From assembly GCF_900155965.1 (NCBI RefSeq), contig NZ_FTMG01000020.1, forward strand, positions 29,040-93,039: DNA of 64,000 nucleotides, read 5' to 3'. The notes below the pieces were generated by a model. That model did no database searches and was not told where the DNA came from. It saw nothing but the letters and a program-made list of their open reading frames with translations. The translations under genes and the position numbers were made by a program. Positions 49,346 to 60,700 of the stretch are shown one piece after another; the stretch's first letter is position 1, and each line of letters opens with the position of its first letter. Source of the stretch: Mucilaginibacter lappiensis (GTDB lineage Bacteria > Bacteroidota > Bacteroidia > Sphingobacteriales > Sphingobacteriaceae).

Positions 49346-51733
49346 TTAATTACGGTTGCCGCTCTTCTCTTTCCTCTCAGTCTGTTCTTCTTTTCTGTTA
49401 AAACGGTAAACAATGCTCAGCCGGTAACGGGCAGCATTGTTGTTATTGATGCGGTTAAAGGTATAATTGTCTCCTCTGGTTAAGATTTTATACTGACGGC
49501 TATCAAATACATTTGTTACGTCGAACGCTATTGTCATCTTATCTTTCAGCAGATTTTTGCTCAATCCGAGATCAACATAATATAGGGATTTGGTAGTGCT
49601 TTGCGCATTCCGCTGCTCGCCTATAAAATTAGACCTTGCCTGGAAGACAAATCCTTGCAGGAATTTCACTCTTGTCCCCAAACGGGCATTCCAGGTATTG
49701 CTTGAATAATCAAAATTCTCATCTGCATAATTTCCACGTTGCTGAAAGCCATAAACATTATACTCACCATTCACCTGTAACCATTGCTCAGGATCATACG
49801 TGGCAGACAATTCAAATCCATACCTGTTTTCATGATCTAAATTCACAGGTATTGTAAAAAAAGTACTTTGTTTGCTATCCCGATAAGTATAAAAAAGAAT
49901 AAAATCAGTTGTGTGTTGAAAATAAACAGATGGATTAAGAGTCACCTTATTCCAATGCTGCATCAATCCCCACTCTAACGCGTTCGTATAAGCAGGATTC
50001 AGGTTTGGATTACCTATGTATTGAGAATTTAAATTAGTTAGTTCAACAAATGGATATATCAGTTGTAAAGATGGCCTGCTGATACGCCTGCTATAATTCA
50101 GTTGCATCATCGTTGCATCATTAAAACTATAAGTCATGTTTACGGTAGGGAATAACCGCGCATAATCCTTCTTATTATTATAGATATCATTCCTGTCATC
50201 AATACCTATATGTGTATATTCTGAACGTAAACCAAGTAAGTAATTAAACTTACTGATCTTACTCTCGAACTGTGCGTATGCGCTTCCTATTATCTCTTTA
50301 TAATTCAGCCTATTATTAATATCCCCATAAATAACCCATTCGTTGTTGGCGAACTCTTCTGCTTTATAGTCACTGATCACAGATCTTGCCTCTATTTTTG
50401 CCCCTACTTCAAACAAGGATTTTTCACTCAGGGGATCTGCAAAGTCTGTTTTTAAGAGAAAGTCTTTACTTGATCCCTTTGAATTTGTTCTGAGTGGCAA
50501 CTCCGCTTCCTCAACGGGAAATACCTTTTGTGTTGACAAGTTCCAGTTCTTATCACTATTCCAGAAATCATACTGCATATCCACACTAAATTTCTTCCTT
50601 TTCTGGTCAAATGTCCGCGTGTAATTAAATTCCACCTGGCTATAATTCCTCACCTCTTGAGAGCTTCCATCTCTGACCAAAGCACTATCCTTTAAACTAC
50701 CCGAATGACCATAGTTATAATGCAACACATCTCCATCCCTATCTTTGGTATCATTCCTAAAGAAAGCAGCGGTTATTGTATTCTTACTATCAATGAAATA
50801 GTCAGCTCCCACATACAATAGCTTGCCATCATCATGCCTTTTCTCATTCTGTAGCATACTCAGTGATGTTGCTACGCCGGCATCCGTAGTTACTTGTCCA
50901 GACGAATACAATCCTACATAATCAGAGTAGCGGTATCCTAAAGTTGAAAACAGGTTCAGCTTATCCGTTTTATAGTTCAAACTAGCATTCACCCTGTTAT
51001 CATTAGGAATGCCTCCAACCAGTCTTACCTGCCCATTAAATCCGCTCTTTTTGTTCTTTTTAAGGATAATATTGATAATTCCCACAGCTCCCTCTGAATC
51101 ATACCGTGCAGAGGGACTTGTGATCACCTCCACAGAAGCTATATTATCGGCAGGGATCTGATCCAGTGCATTATTCAGTGTTAACCCTGATCGCTTTCCG
51201 TCAATTAGCACATTCACATTGCTGTTACCACGCAGGCTTACCACACCTTTAGCATCTACAGAAACAGAAGGGATATTTTCTAGAATTTCACTTGCTGATC
51301 CGCTTTGAGCAAATATATCCTTTCCTACCGTATATACTTTTTTATCCAGTTTCATTGTTACCCGGGGTGGTTCACTGCTCACCACCAATTCATTCAGCAT
51401 AATCACATTTTCTTCCAGAGCAATAATCCCCAGGTCCATTTTCGTATTACCCACTACCACTGCTTTTGAAAAGGGTTTATAGCCGACAAACTGAATCTCC
51501 AGCATATGAGTGCCAGCGGGTACACCACCCAATTCAAATTTCCCTTTTTCATTTGTGATCACTCTTGTTATCACCTTCAGCGAACTGTCTTTAATCGTCA
51601 CGGAAGCATACTGCACAGGCTCTTTGGTACGGCCAATAACGATTTTACCCGCTACACCTACCTGTCCGTACAGATAAACATTGGACAATAACAATAAAAT
51701 AAAAAAAAAAAATTTCATGTTATGAATTTTCAT
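49346..51733 (-). CDS. TonB-dependent-receptor-like outer-membrane beta-barrel protein
   Basis: A 795-residue protein with signal peptide (1-23). An N-terminal CarboxypepD_reg-like domain (about 24-110: VAGKIVIGRTKEPVQYASVT) is followed by a plug (about 125-215: SASEILENIPSVSVDAKGVV...NVNVLIDGKRSG, then VEVITSPSARYDSEGAVGII) and a 22-strand-type barrel ending RYRLSIVYRF. It belongs to the OMP_b-brl_3 class, lacking a classic TonB-box annotation. In this operon it could take the peptide across the outer membrane or import it as a metallophore. Confidence 0.88.
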   Translation of the reverse strand: MKIHNMKFFFFILLLLSNVYLYGQVGVAGKIVIGRTKEPVQYASVTIKDSSLKVITRVITNEKGKFELGGVPAGTHMLEIQFVGYKPFSKAVVVGNTKMDLGIIALEENVIMLNELVVSSEPPRVTMKLDKKVYTVGKDIFAQSGSASEILENIPSVSVDAKGVVSLRGNSNVNVLIDGKRSGLTLNNALDQIPADNIASVEVITSPSARYDSEGAVGIINIILKKNKKSGFNGQVRLVGGIPNDNRVNASLNYKTDKLNLFSTLGYRYSDYVGLYSSGQVTTDAGVATSLSMLQNEKRHDDGKLLYVGADYFIDSKNTITAAFFRNDTKDRDGDVLHYNYGHSGSLKDSALVRDGSSQEVRNYSQVEFNYTRTFDQKRKKFSVDMQYDFWNSDKNWNLSTQKVFPVEEAELPLRTNSKGSSKDFLLKTDFADPLSEKSLFEVGAKIEARSVISDYKAEEFANNEWVIYGDINNRLNYKEIIGSAYAQFESKISKFNYLLGLRSEYTHIGIDDRNDIYNNKKDYARLFPTVNMTYSFNDATMMQLNYSRRISRPSLQLIYPFVELTNLNSQYIGNPNLNPAYTNALEWGLMQHWNKVTLNPSVYFQHTTDFILFYTYRDSKQSTFFTIPVNLDHENRYGFELSATYDPEQWLQVNGEYNVYGFQQRGNYADENFDYSSNTWNARLGTRVKFLQGFVFQARSNFIGEQRNAQSTTKSLYYVDLGLSKNLLKDKMTIAFDVTNVFDSRQYKILTRGDNYTFNRINNNNAARYRLSIVYRFNRKEEQTERKEKSGNRN

Positions 51734-51744
51734 ACTTAATAATA

Positions 51745-53370
51745 CTAATTTAATGCTGGTTCCAATTTATATTCGATAATTTTCTCTCCGTAAAGACGTT
51801 CCGGTTCAATGTTTTTAGAACGGCAATATTCAATCAGTTTATTAGATTCTACAATAGGTTTTGACTCATCTGTATACTTGATCGAGCTGATATATTTCAA
51901 CCACGGTTCCATACCCATCGCATATACAAACACGTTCCGTGGATTAAACACATCGATCAATGCCTTTGATTGTTCAAAATTACAACCAGCCAGACGCCTC
52001 GATTCATCCTTATCTCTTGCCAGCGTTTCTGGCATTAGCGGCCCATATAACCAGGTTAACGGAGCCCCTTCACATTCCATACCCAGGAATATCACATCAA
52101 TATCGCCTGTTACACCATGTATACGTTCATACAGCCTGGGAGAAACATTGCAGGAATCAGCGGCAAATAACATTTTTAGACCATCATTAAATTTAACATG
52201 ATGACACAATTTACTTCGCACATCCAGATCACAATGCTCACCAATAAAAGGCAATCCCGTAATAGAGCAATCCTCAAATTCCAATGTCTCCATCTCACCC
52301 AGCTCTATGATGTTTTTAAAGCCCAGTTGCTGAAACATCAGCTTTAAATTAGGATCTTGCAGCCCTCCACCATTACTTCTGGGTACAACAATGTTTGTTA
52401 TTCGTTTCCTTATCCGTAATAGCGTTTCAAATAAAATATGATCCTGATGATTATGAGTGATCAATACATAATCTATCTTTTCCGGCAAATCTTCATAGGA
52501 AAAACGCGAAATATCAGTTTCATAACCATAGCTGATTAAAGGATCGGCCAGTATAGTGGTATGTTTTGTTTCCGTCAAAATACAGGCATGACCAAAATAC
52601 CTCGTCAGTATACCATCACCATCATACTTTTTGTATTGCCTTGGCGGTTCTGTCGTAAAAAAGCTTTTGAATAACTCTTCTTTTCCTGGCTCTGTATTAA
52701 AGATATCCTTGATCTCACTAAATTTTCTGGGTATAACAGCCATATCAAATAACTCATCTATCTTCTCACTCTTAAAAGGGAGACTCACTCTTAAAATTTC
52801 GTCATTGGGTAACTTAGGCGTACTTAACACAAATGACCTCGAATCATCATCTTTCACCAAAAAAAGATTAAAACTCTGTAAAGATTCATCATAATATTCT
52901 GTAGCGTACAGCAATGACTCAAAAAACCGGAAAGAGGCATTATTATTCACATCATATATCAACTCCACTAACCCTTGTAAACGTTCAGGTACCTTTGGAT
53001 AAAGATCAGTTAGTGCATATCCTTTGGCCTCCTTTTTTAGCATTTCATTTAGCTGGATAATATCATCTCTTAATCCCAGTAATTCTGCACATTTCTCCAG
53101 TGTATTACTTATTAATCCTTTGATCTCATCTACTCGTTTGCCTCCATAATCAATGAAAGGGCCTCCCAGCATCTTAGGGCTCTTTATTGCAGCGGCATGA
53201 ATAGTTGGGTTCTGCACATATGAATTCATGATCTTCAGGTGCCTATCCTTTATATTCATAGCAGCAGTAGCAGGCGATACTAAATGAGGCCATGCATACC
53301 AATTATCAATCAAGGGTTCTATAGCTAGGTTTGGCTTGATGAATACTACATCATCATTATTGATTTCCAT
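51745..53370 (-). CDS. CmlA-like di-iron beta-hydroxylase (MBL-fold monooxygenase)
   Basis: A 541-residue protein. An N-terminal domain (about 1-245), with IEPLIDNWYAWPHLVSPATA and AMNIKDRHLKIM, precedes a metallo-beta-lactamase fold (about 250-540). Metal-ligand candidates are H306, H308, D310 and H311 in THNHQDH, E378 in FIGEHC, and D405 in FAADS. Spacing, length and N-terminal style match CmlA, the chloramphenicol-pathway enzyme that beta-hydroxylates an amino acid bound to an NRPS carrier domain (its ligands from memory are H305, H307, D309, H310, E377 and D403). It is likely to install a beta-hydroxyl on a T-domain-bound residue. Plain MBL hydrolase is the less likely alternative. Confidence 0.8.
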   Translation of the reverse strand: MEINNDDVVFIKPNLAIEPLIDNWYAWPHLVSPATAAMNIKDRHLKIMNSYVQNPTIHAAAIKSPKMLGGPFIDYGGKRVDEIKGLISNTLEKCAELLGLRDDIIQLNEMLKKEAKGYALTDLYPKVPERLQGLVELIYDVNNNASFRFFESLLYATEYYDESLQSFNLFLVKDDDSRSFVLSTPKLPNDEILRVSLPFKSEKIDELFDMAVIPRKFSEIKDIFNTEPGKEELFKSFFTTEPPRQYKKYDGDGILTRYFGHACILTETKHTTILADPLISYGYETDISRFSYEDLPEKIDYVLITHNHQDHILFETLLRIRKRITNIVVPRSNGGGLQDPNLKLMFQQLGFKNIIELGEMETLEFEDCSITGLPFIGEHCDLDVRSKLCHHVKFNDGLKMLFAADSCNVSPRLYERIHGVTGDIDVIFLGMECEGAPLTWLYGPLMPETLARDKDESRRLAGCNFEQSKALIDVFNPRNVFVYAMGMEPWLKYISSIKYTDESKPIVESNKLIEYCRSKNIEPERLYGEKIIEYKLEPALN

Positions 53371-53396
53371 AAAATATTATTTAATTATTAAGATGA

Positions 53397-53680
53397 CTAT
53401 TTTTCTTTAACAAAGACCTGATGAATATCTGTAAAGATATCATCTCTTTTATTTACTGCATTAAATATGGGCCTGTCGGGAATGATTTTATTGTTTATAC
53501 AGGAGTAACCGCTCCAGGCATTTTTCGCTGGTAACAAAAGCCTGCGGAAGATATTGATTGATAGAAGCGACTTCTTCACTGGTCGACCAATCCAAAGATG
53601 GCATCTCCACTTTTTTCGATTCCCAAAATAATTTCCGAAAATTCCGAATAGCCCTGGGTATCTGCCTAAAGCAGTATCAT
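53397..53680 (-). pseudogene. Possible gene remnant in the 412-bp gap
   Basis: Two minus-strand reading frames overlap here, as if broken by a frameshift. One (about 53488-53680) reads FRQIPRAIRNFRKLFWESKK and on to LPQAFVTSEKCLERLLLYKQ. Another (53397-53579) ends VNKRDDIFTDIHQVFVKEK. Neither has a credible start or a family I recognise. The gap is unusually long for this otherwise tightly packed operon. Rated low: the plus strand also has a 52-codon open frame over 53560-53719. Confidence 0.3.
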
Positions 53681-53782
53681 GAAGTGTTTGGTGATAGTGT
53701 TTTTTACAAGAAATAATAAATACACTTTTCTAAAATTGCTGTCGCGTAAAAAACTAACAAAATAGAATCACCATACTTAAGT

Positions 53783-54748
53783 TTATTTTCTTGCAATAAT
53801 TTCATAGTTATTAATATTTTTTTCCTTTATACCAGAAACCCATTTACGGATATATTGTTCAGGATTATTAACCTTCATATCAGGATGTAAACTATATAAG
53901 GCATCTACCACATCACTAAACAGATCCATGGTTTCTTCCAGGCCGTTCCAGGAATCAGCAAAATCGTAGTGGCCATAAATGTATTTGAACCGTGATATAA
54001 AAGCTGGATCACCCCATGCACTGATTCCCCTTCCATTGTGCATAGTATCAAATACTGCGCCCCTGATGCTTTTTGTATGCAGTTCTATCAAATGCAGTAA
54101 ACAAATCTTCAAGCCATTATCACACTCTATTTTGGCACTCAGCAAATCTCCCCTGTGTAACTTAATTGCCATCAGATAGGAATGATGCCAAAACTTATTC
54201 ACAATAAAATTCACCCTTTTCATATCAAAGACCTTATCCTTCTTAGATCTGAATATCTTTTCTATATAATGCAGTTTTTCGTTATAATCCTTTTTATCTA
54301 CTACACAGAAAAAGCCCCTCTGCACACTATAAGCAAAGGCATTAAGGGCATCTTCTATAGGATTCTTTAAAATACGGGGGGTTAGTTTTAAAAAGTTATT
54401 TTTTTCCTTTAACAGGGCGTATAAATAAGCCCAATAAGACAATCGTTTATCAAGGAAAACTATATCCATCCCTACTCCATTATGAAAAAAGATCTTATTC
54501 CCTAATTGATTCGCCAAAACCTTATCGGTATAATAGGCAACTGGTACAGATATCTCCTGCATCCATTCGGGATTATGATCAAACCAATGCCTGTTCTTAC
54601 AAAAAACAATTACATCGATATCAGAATATTCGTCGGCCTTCTTATATTCCCTGGCCATTGAACCCGTAATGATCACACAAAAAATATCTTTATTTTTTGC
54701 AGCCCAAGTCGTCAGTCCCAGTAAAATCTCATCTTTATTATTGCTCAT
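53783..54748 (-). CDS. Aminoglycoside 6-adenylyltransferase-like nucleotidyltransferase
   Basis: A 321-residue protein of the ANT(6)/AadE family. The nucleotidyltransferase motif GSMAREYKKADEYSDIDVIV supplies G29-S30 and D43, D45 for metal-ATP binding. A C-terminal helical domain (about 150-300) resembles the acceptor-binding part. It starts 12 bases after the 2403-residue NRPS and is probably co-transcribed. It may adenylylate the peptide or its sugar as a self-resistance or storage modification. True aminoglycoside resistance is the alternative. Confidence 0.8.
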   Translation of the reverse strand: MSNNKDEILLGLTTWAAKNKDIFCVIITGSMAREYKKADEYSDIDVIVFCKNRHWFDHNPEWMQEISVPVAYYTDKVLANQLGNKIFFHNGVGMDIVFLDKRLSYWAYLYALLKEKNNFLKLTPRILKNPIEDALNAFAYSVQRGFFCVVDKKDYNEKLHYIEKIFRSKKDKVFDMKRVNFIVNKFWHHSYLMAIKLHRGDLLSAKIECDNGLKICLLHLIELHTKSIRGAVFDTMHNGRGISAWGDPAFISRFKYIYGHYDFADSWNGLEETMDLFSDVVDALYSLHPDMKVNNPEQYIRKWVSGIKEKNINNYEIIARK

Positions 54749-54760
54749 GTGGTTTGAATT

Positions 54761-57700
54761 TTATTTGTAGGTTGGAATAGTGAAACCAACTGCTGATATT
54801 TGTAATAATATTCCATCAGCATAGGTATCGCACTTAACTGAAATATTATATTCCTGTGTTACACTGGCTATTAGTTTTCCCTCTGGCATCCTGTTATTAT
54901 GCAGATCTCTGTAATTAAAACGGCCAGCGATATATTTACCATTAATATTCATTTTTGCATATGGCACCTGCTGATGCATCCTGCCCGCTATATGCACCGA
55001 ATGTACAAGTTTACAAAGTTCACTCAGAGTCATATCAGCATTTATACTTATACAAAGCGGTAACTTATTTGTAAACTGGCCAATAGCTCTTTCCTGTAGT
55101 TCACTTTCTCTTCCATCTACAATGACATCAACAATAAATGTCCCAACACCAAGATTTAGATAGATAAGGGAGAGCATGAAACTACTGATTGTAATATTTT
55201 GCTCTTTGCAATAAGAAATTATTTGTTGATAATCATCTCCCATAATCCTTATCTGTTTTACAGTATTTTTTCCCTTTGCTAAAGGCTGAACACCCTGAGA
55301 TAAATGTTCATTCCAATATTTCAACCGTAATCCATCAGGCTTATAATTAATAAGTTTTTTATAAGCTTTAGTATCTAAGGGACTAACGGGTATACCATAA
55401 TAAGTCTTCTGTAAATAATCTGAGATCAATCTGTTAGAAATATCATCTGTCAGTGCATGATGAATCATGATATAAACAATATCATGATCAAGCACATAAC
55501 ACCTCATACCCTCCCCTTTTTCAAGGGCGAACGGTAATGCTCTTTTATCTTCCAGTTCATCCTTACGTATATACTCTACGATGGGGTCTGCGTCATTTAC
55601 TGGTATTTGCCTTAATCCTTCGGGCGTTTTAAAGATCCTCATCCTCAAAATATCCAACTCCCTATACACGCTTTTAAGCGTATTGAGCCATTTATCTTTA
55701 TCAAAGTCTTTTAATTTTATCCCGAAAGACCCTAACACATGCCTGTATTCCTCTCCATTAAAATATCTAAGTTGGTTATCTGAGAGTGGCGTTAAGCCTC
55801 CACCCGCACTGTCTGTATCAATGCCCTTAAACACTTTTACAAACCTTCCCAATTCTTTTATGCAAGGTGTTTTAAGAATTTGTATAACAGGTAAAATAAA
55901 TCCATGATTTTTCAGTCTTGCCACTACCTGTACAGATTTCAACGAATTACCTCCCAGCTCATAAAAATTATCAGTAATTCCTACTCTATCTACAGTTAAA
56001 ACAGCCTCCCATATTTTCACCAGCAATCGTTCAATCTCATTGCCTGCTGCTACATGCACATTCTTTATAACATGCTTCATATTTACATTTGGCAGCGCCT
56101 TCCTGTCAACCTTTTTATTAGCTGTTAAAGGAATACTGTCTATTTCAACAATATAGGCAGGTAACATATAGGCGGGTAACTCATTACTCAGCTGCTCTTT
56201 CAATAATTTCTTATCCATCGTACTAACCACATAGGCTACAAGAGCTCCTTCTTTTATCGCTACCACTGCCTCCGGTACATGCTTCAACAAAACATTCTCT
56301 ATTTCCTCCAATGCAATACGATACCCACGTACCTTCACCTGGTTATCCGCCCGCCCCATATTATAAATCTCACCCTCAGCATTATACCTACCTAAATCCC
56401 CAGTCAAGTACATACGTACGCCATCAGCAGCACGCACAAATTTTTTGTTTGTAAGTAACACATCATCCTTATACCCCCTGGCTATAAAAGGACCGCGAAT
56501 AGCAATTTCTCCCAACTCTCCGATACCTGCTCTGTTACCCAAAACATCCACCACCAGTATTTCTGTATTCAACAACCCTACGCCCAAAGGCAAATTCACC
56601 TCATCTCCTTTCACAATATAATACCCAAGTGCCTGTTGTGATTCTGTTGTGCCATACAAACAAACCTGCATAACGCTGGCAGCCATCTTTTTCAATGCTG
56701 CCGCCTGACTTCCCTTCAATGGCTCTCCTCCATAAAAAACATATCGTAAATCATCCAGCAATACAGGTTCAGTTAACGTTTGCACTAGTGAAGGTGTAAG
56801 ATTCATTACGGTAATACCGGATTTCTGAAGCCAATAAATCAGTTGCTGAGAACCGATCAGATCCTGTGAAGGGATCATTAACTTACCCCCAATACAAAGT
56901 GGCACAAAAATATCTCTCATCAAAGGATCATGCAATAAACCAGATAGCATGCTAAAATGATCAGTTACTGATACATTAAATGCTTCCTGTATCCAATGCA
57001 CATAATTCACCAAAGATCCGTGACAGGCTTCCACCAGCTTAGGTATCCCTGTGGATCCAGAAGTAAATACACAATAAGCAGCGGTATCAGCAATAACCGC
57101 TACAGGCACCCACAACGAATGATCAAACCCATTAATAAAGTCCTTACTAATATCCAATACCAGCTTAGCGTTTAATACGGATAAATAATAATCGTTCCTC
57201 GTACCGGGTGTTGTTTTCGATAAAATACAAAAGCAGGCCCCAGCCTTCAAAATACCAAGTAATACAACCGGCAATAACGCATTACGCTCTCCATAAACAG
57301 CTACTACATCTTCTTTTCCAACGCCTTTTGACTGTAACATCACAGCTACCGAAGAAGACATCTCCCATAATTCTTTGTAGTTATAAATATCCGTATCATC
57401 CTCCAACACTACATTTTCAGGATGTGCATACACCTGTTTCGCGATAAGATCTATCACAGAAATAGTACAATCAGCATTCACCGGCTTCAATGCCCATGGA
57501 GCTGTTTTTAAACTAAACTGATTCAACGGTAAAGTAACAACAGTCACTATTTGTTGTAGCAGCCCCACATATTGCGTCAGTAAAGCTTCAGTACTTTTAC
57601 GATTAAATAGCGCCGTATTATATAAACACTGAAAAGAGATACCTGTAGCAGTCTCCTGCGCATATAATGTAATGTCAAACTTGGATTCCTGTTCATGGGA

Positions 57701-60700
57701 CATCTCAGGATAAATACTTACTCCATCCAGCATAATCGCTTCATGCGGCTGGTTCATCATATTAAAAAACACCTGAAATAACGGGCTCCTGTCCAAATAG
57801 CGTTCGGGCTTCAAAACATCCAATACCTTTTCAAAAGGCACATCCTGATGCATATAGGCATCCAGTGTAGTTGTTTTGACACGCGATATCAATTCCTTAA
57901 AAGTCAGTTCTTCTTCAAGAGAAGTACGTAACGCCAACGTATTAATAAAAAACCCAATCAATGGCTCCGTTTCTTTCTGTGTCCGGTTTGCAATAGGTGT
58001 CCCCACACAAATGTCTGTATCCCCGCTGTACCTGAACAACAGTAATTTGAATGCTGATAACAACAACATAAAAACCGTTGCCCCTTCCTGCTGAGCTAAT
58101 TCCCTTAGCTGCTGAGATAACACTCCATCTATCTGCGCTGTAAATACATCCCCTTTGTTACCTGTTAACATGGTACGGGGGCGATCAAGCGGAAGATTTA
58201 ATGTAGAAACCCCGTGCAGCTTTTCCTTCCAATACAACAATTCTTTATCCAGCACTAAGTGCTTTCTTTGCCATAAAGCATAATCTGCATATTGCAGGGG
58301 TAAAGGTGCCAGCTCTACATATTGATACATCGCTAACAACTCCTTAATAAACAAAGAAACAGACCAACCATCAGCCGCTATATGATGCATCACTACCCGC
58401 AAACGATATTCATCAACAGATAACTGCTCCAGCTTCACTCTTAGCATATAATCTTCCAACAAATTAAAGGCACGGTTAATATCCTCCTCATCCTTGCTCA
58501 TTTCCCATTTATCGGCAGGCAATACCAACTGATAAGCCACTCCATTATCATCTCTGATAACAGTTCTGAGTACCTCATGCCGCTGAACGATCTTTTTGAA
58601 TGCAATAATTAAGCGCTCTACATCCAATGTTCCTTTCAATCGGAGAGCAGCTGAGATATGATAATGTGTACTTCCTTCCAACTTATCTATAAACCATAAC
58701 CGCTCCTGCGAGAATGATAAGGGAATTCTTGATGGTTTGTTCTCCACTAATGTAATTGCCGGTAATAACAACCCTTTATCCTTTTTACTCAGCACTAAAG
58801 CCAATGCTTCCACATTAGGATGATCAAACAAATCCCTTAACCCCGCTTCTATATCCATCTCTTTGCGGATGGCGGCAATCACCCTCATAGCTAATAGGGA
58901 ATGACCACCCAATTCAAAGAAATTATCATGTACGCCAACTCTTTCTACTTGCAACAATTGCGTCCAGACTTTTGCCAACCGGGTTTCCATATTATTACGT
59001 GGTGCCACATAATCATTAATTGTTAATGACATCACGTCCGGATCAGGTAAACGTTTCCTATCCGTTTTGCCATTCGCTGTTAATGGTAATTCAGTTATTT
59101 CTACCAGTAATGCCGGCACCATGTACCCTGGTAGCTTAGTCTTCAGATATTCTGATATTCCTTCTCTGTCATAATTACCTGAAGGTACTATATAAGCAAT
59201 CAGTCTTTTTATTCCATGGGCATCCTCTCTCGCGATCACTGCGTTCTTACTCACTAACAAACACTGCTGTAGCACATTCTCGATCTCCATCAACTCTACC
59301 CGATAGCCACGGATCTTCACTTGATTGTCCTTTCTATCCAAGTACTCTATATTCCCATCGGGCAACCAACGGGCAAGATCCCCCGTCTTATATAAGCGTT
59401 TACTAAACGCACTTGACACAAACTTTTCTACTGTTAATTCAGGTCTGTTCAGATATCCTCTTGCCAGGCCATCCCCGCTGATACATAACTCCCCTTTAAC
59501 CCCTTTAGGTAAAATGCGCAACTGTTCATCTACTATATATAATTGCGTATTATGAATAGGTTTTCCGATCAACACGGGCTCTCCTGCATGTAATTCTTTA
59601 ACAGCAGACCATATTGTCGTTTCTGTAGGCCCAAATAAGTTCAAAACCCTATTACTTAAACTCGTCAAAGCTTCCTTCAAACTATCCTTAATCGCTTCCC
59701 CTCCGGATAATACCACTACCTGCTCATTATTCTTCCATCCACTATCCAGCAGCAATTGCCATGTTGCAGGTGTAGCCTGCATATGAGAAGGGCGATGCAA
59801 ATCGATCAGATCCTGTAGAAGATACCCGTCCATAGCCTCAACCCTGCTGGCTATGATCACCTTACCTCCCGTTATCAATGGCAGGAATATTTCTAAATAA
59901 GCAATATCAAAAGAGAAAGTAGTAACTGCCAACACACTCGCATCCGCAGTAAAATGTAGTAACTCCTGCATAGAGCATAAGAAATTAACCAGAGCAGTAT
60001 GTTCAATCATCACCCCTTTAGGGTTCCCGGTAGATCCTGATGTATAAATTACATATGCCAACCCTGGCGCAACATTCTCACCAGTATCGCCGGGTTGCAA
60101 ACCGTCTCCCGAAATAACAAGGTTTGCTTTCGAATCTGATAGCACATAACTAATCCTGTCTGCAGGGTATGCAGGATCTATCGGAATAAAAGCAGCACCT
60201 CCCTTTAATACTGCCAGCAAGGCCACCACCATATCCAGAGAACGCTCCATGCAAATACCTACTAATCCATATCCTTTTAAATCAAGGGCCAACTGGTCCG
60301 CACGTATGTTCAGCTCTGAATAAGTAAGCTGGGAATTCTCAAATACTATGGCAACATCATCAGGCCTAATATTTACCTGTTCTTCAAACAATGATACAAC
60401 TGTTTTATCCGAAGGATATACCTTCTCGGTAGCATTAAAATCATATAACAGCTCTCGTTCTTCTGCTTTTGTCAGAACATTGATATCAGACAATTTCAAA
60501 AACGGCTCCCTCAGAACCTGCTCAAAAACAATTCTTAAATGCCCTTTGATCATTTCAATATAACCAGCATCCAGCAAGCTTTCATTGAAATTAAAATCTA
60601 TAATCAACTGTTGATGCAGACTTGCCTGCACAGACAATAAATAATTATTATTTTCCTCTACCTCAACATTTGTAATCTTCAGAAAAGGTTCACGACCATT

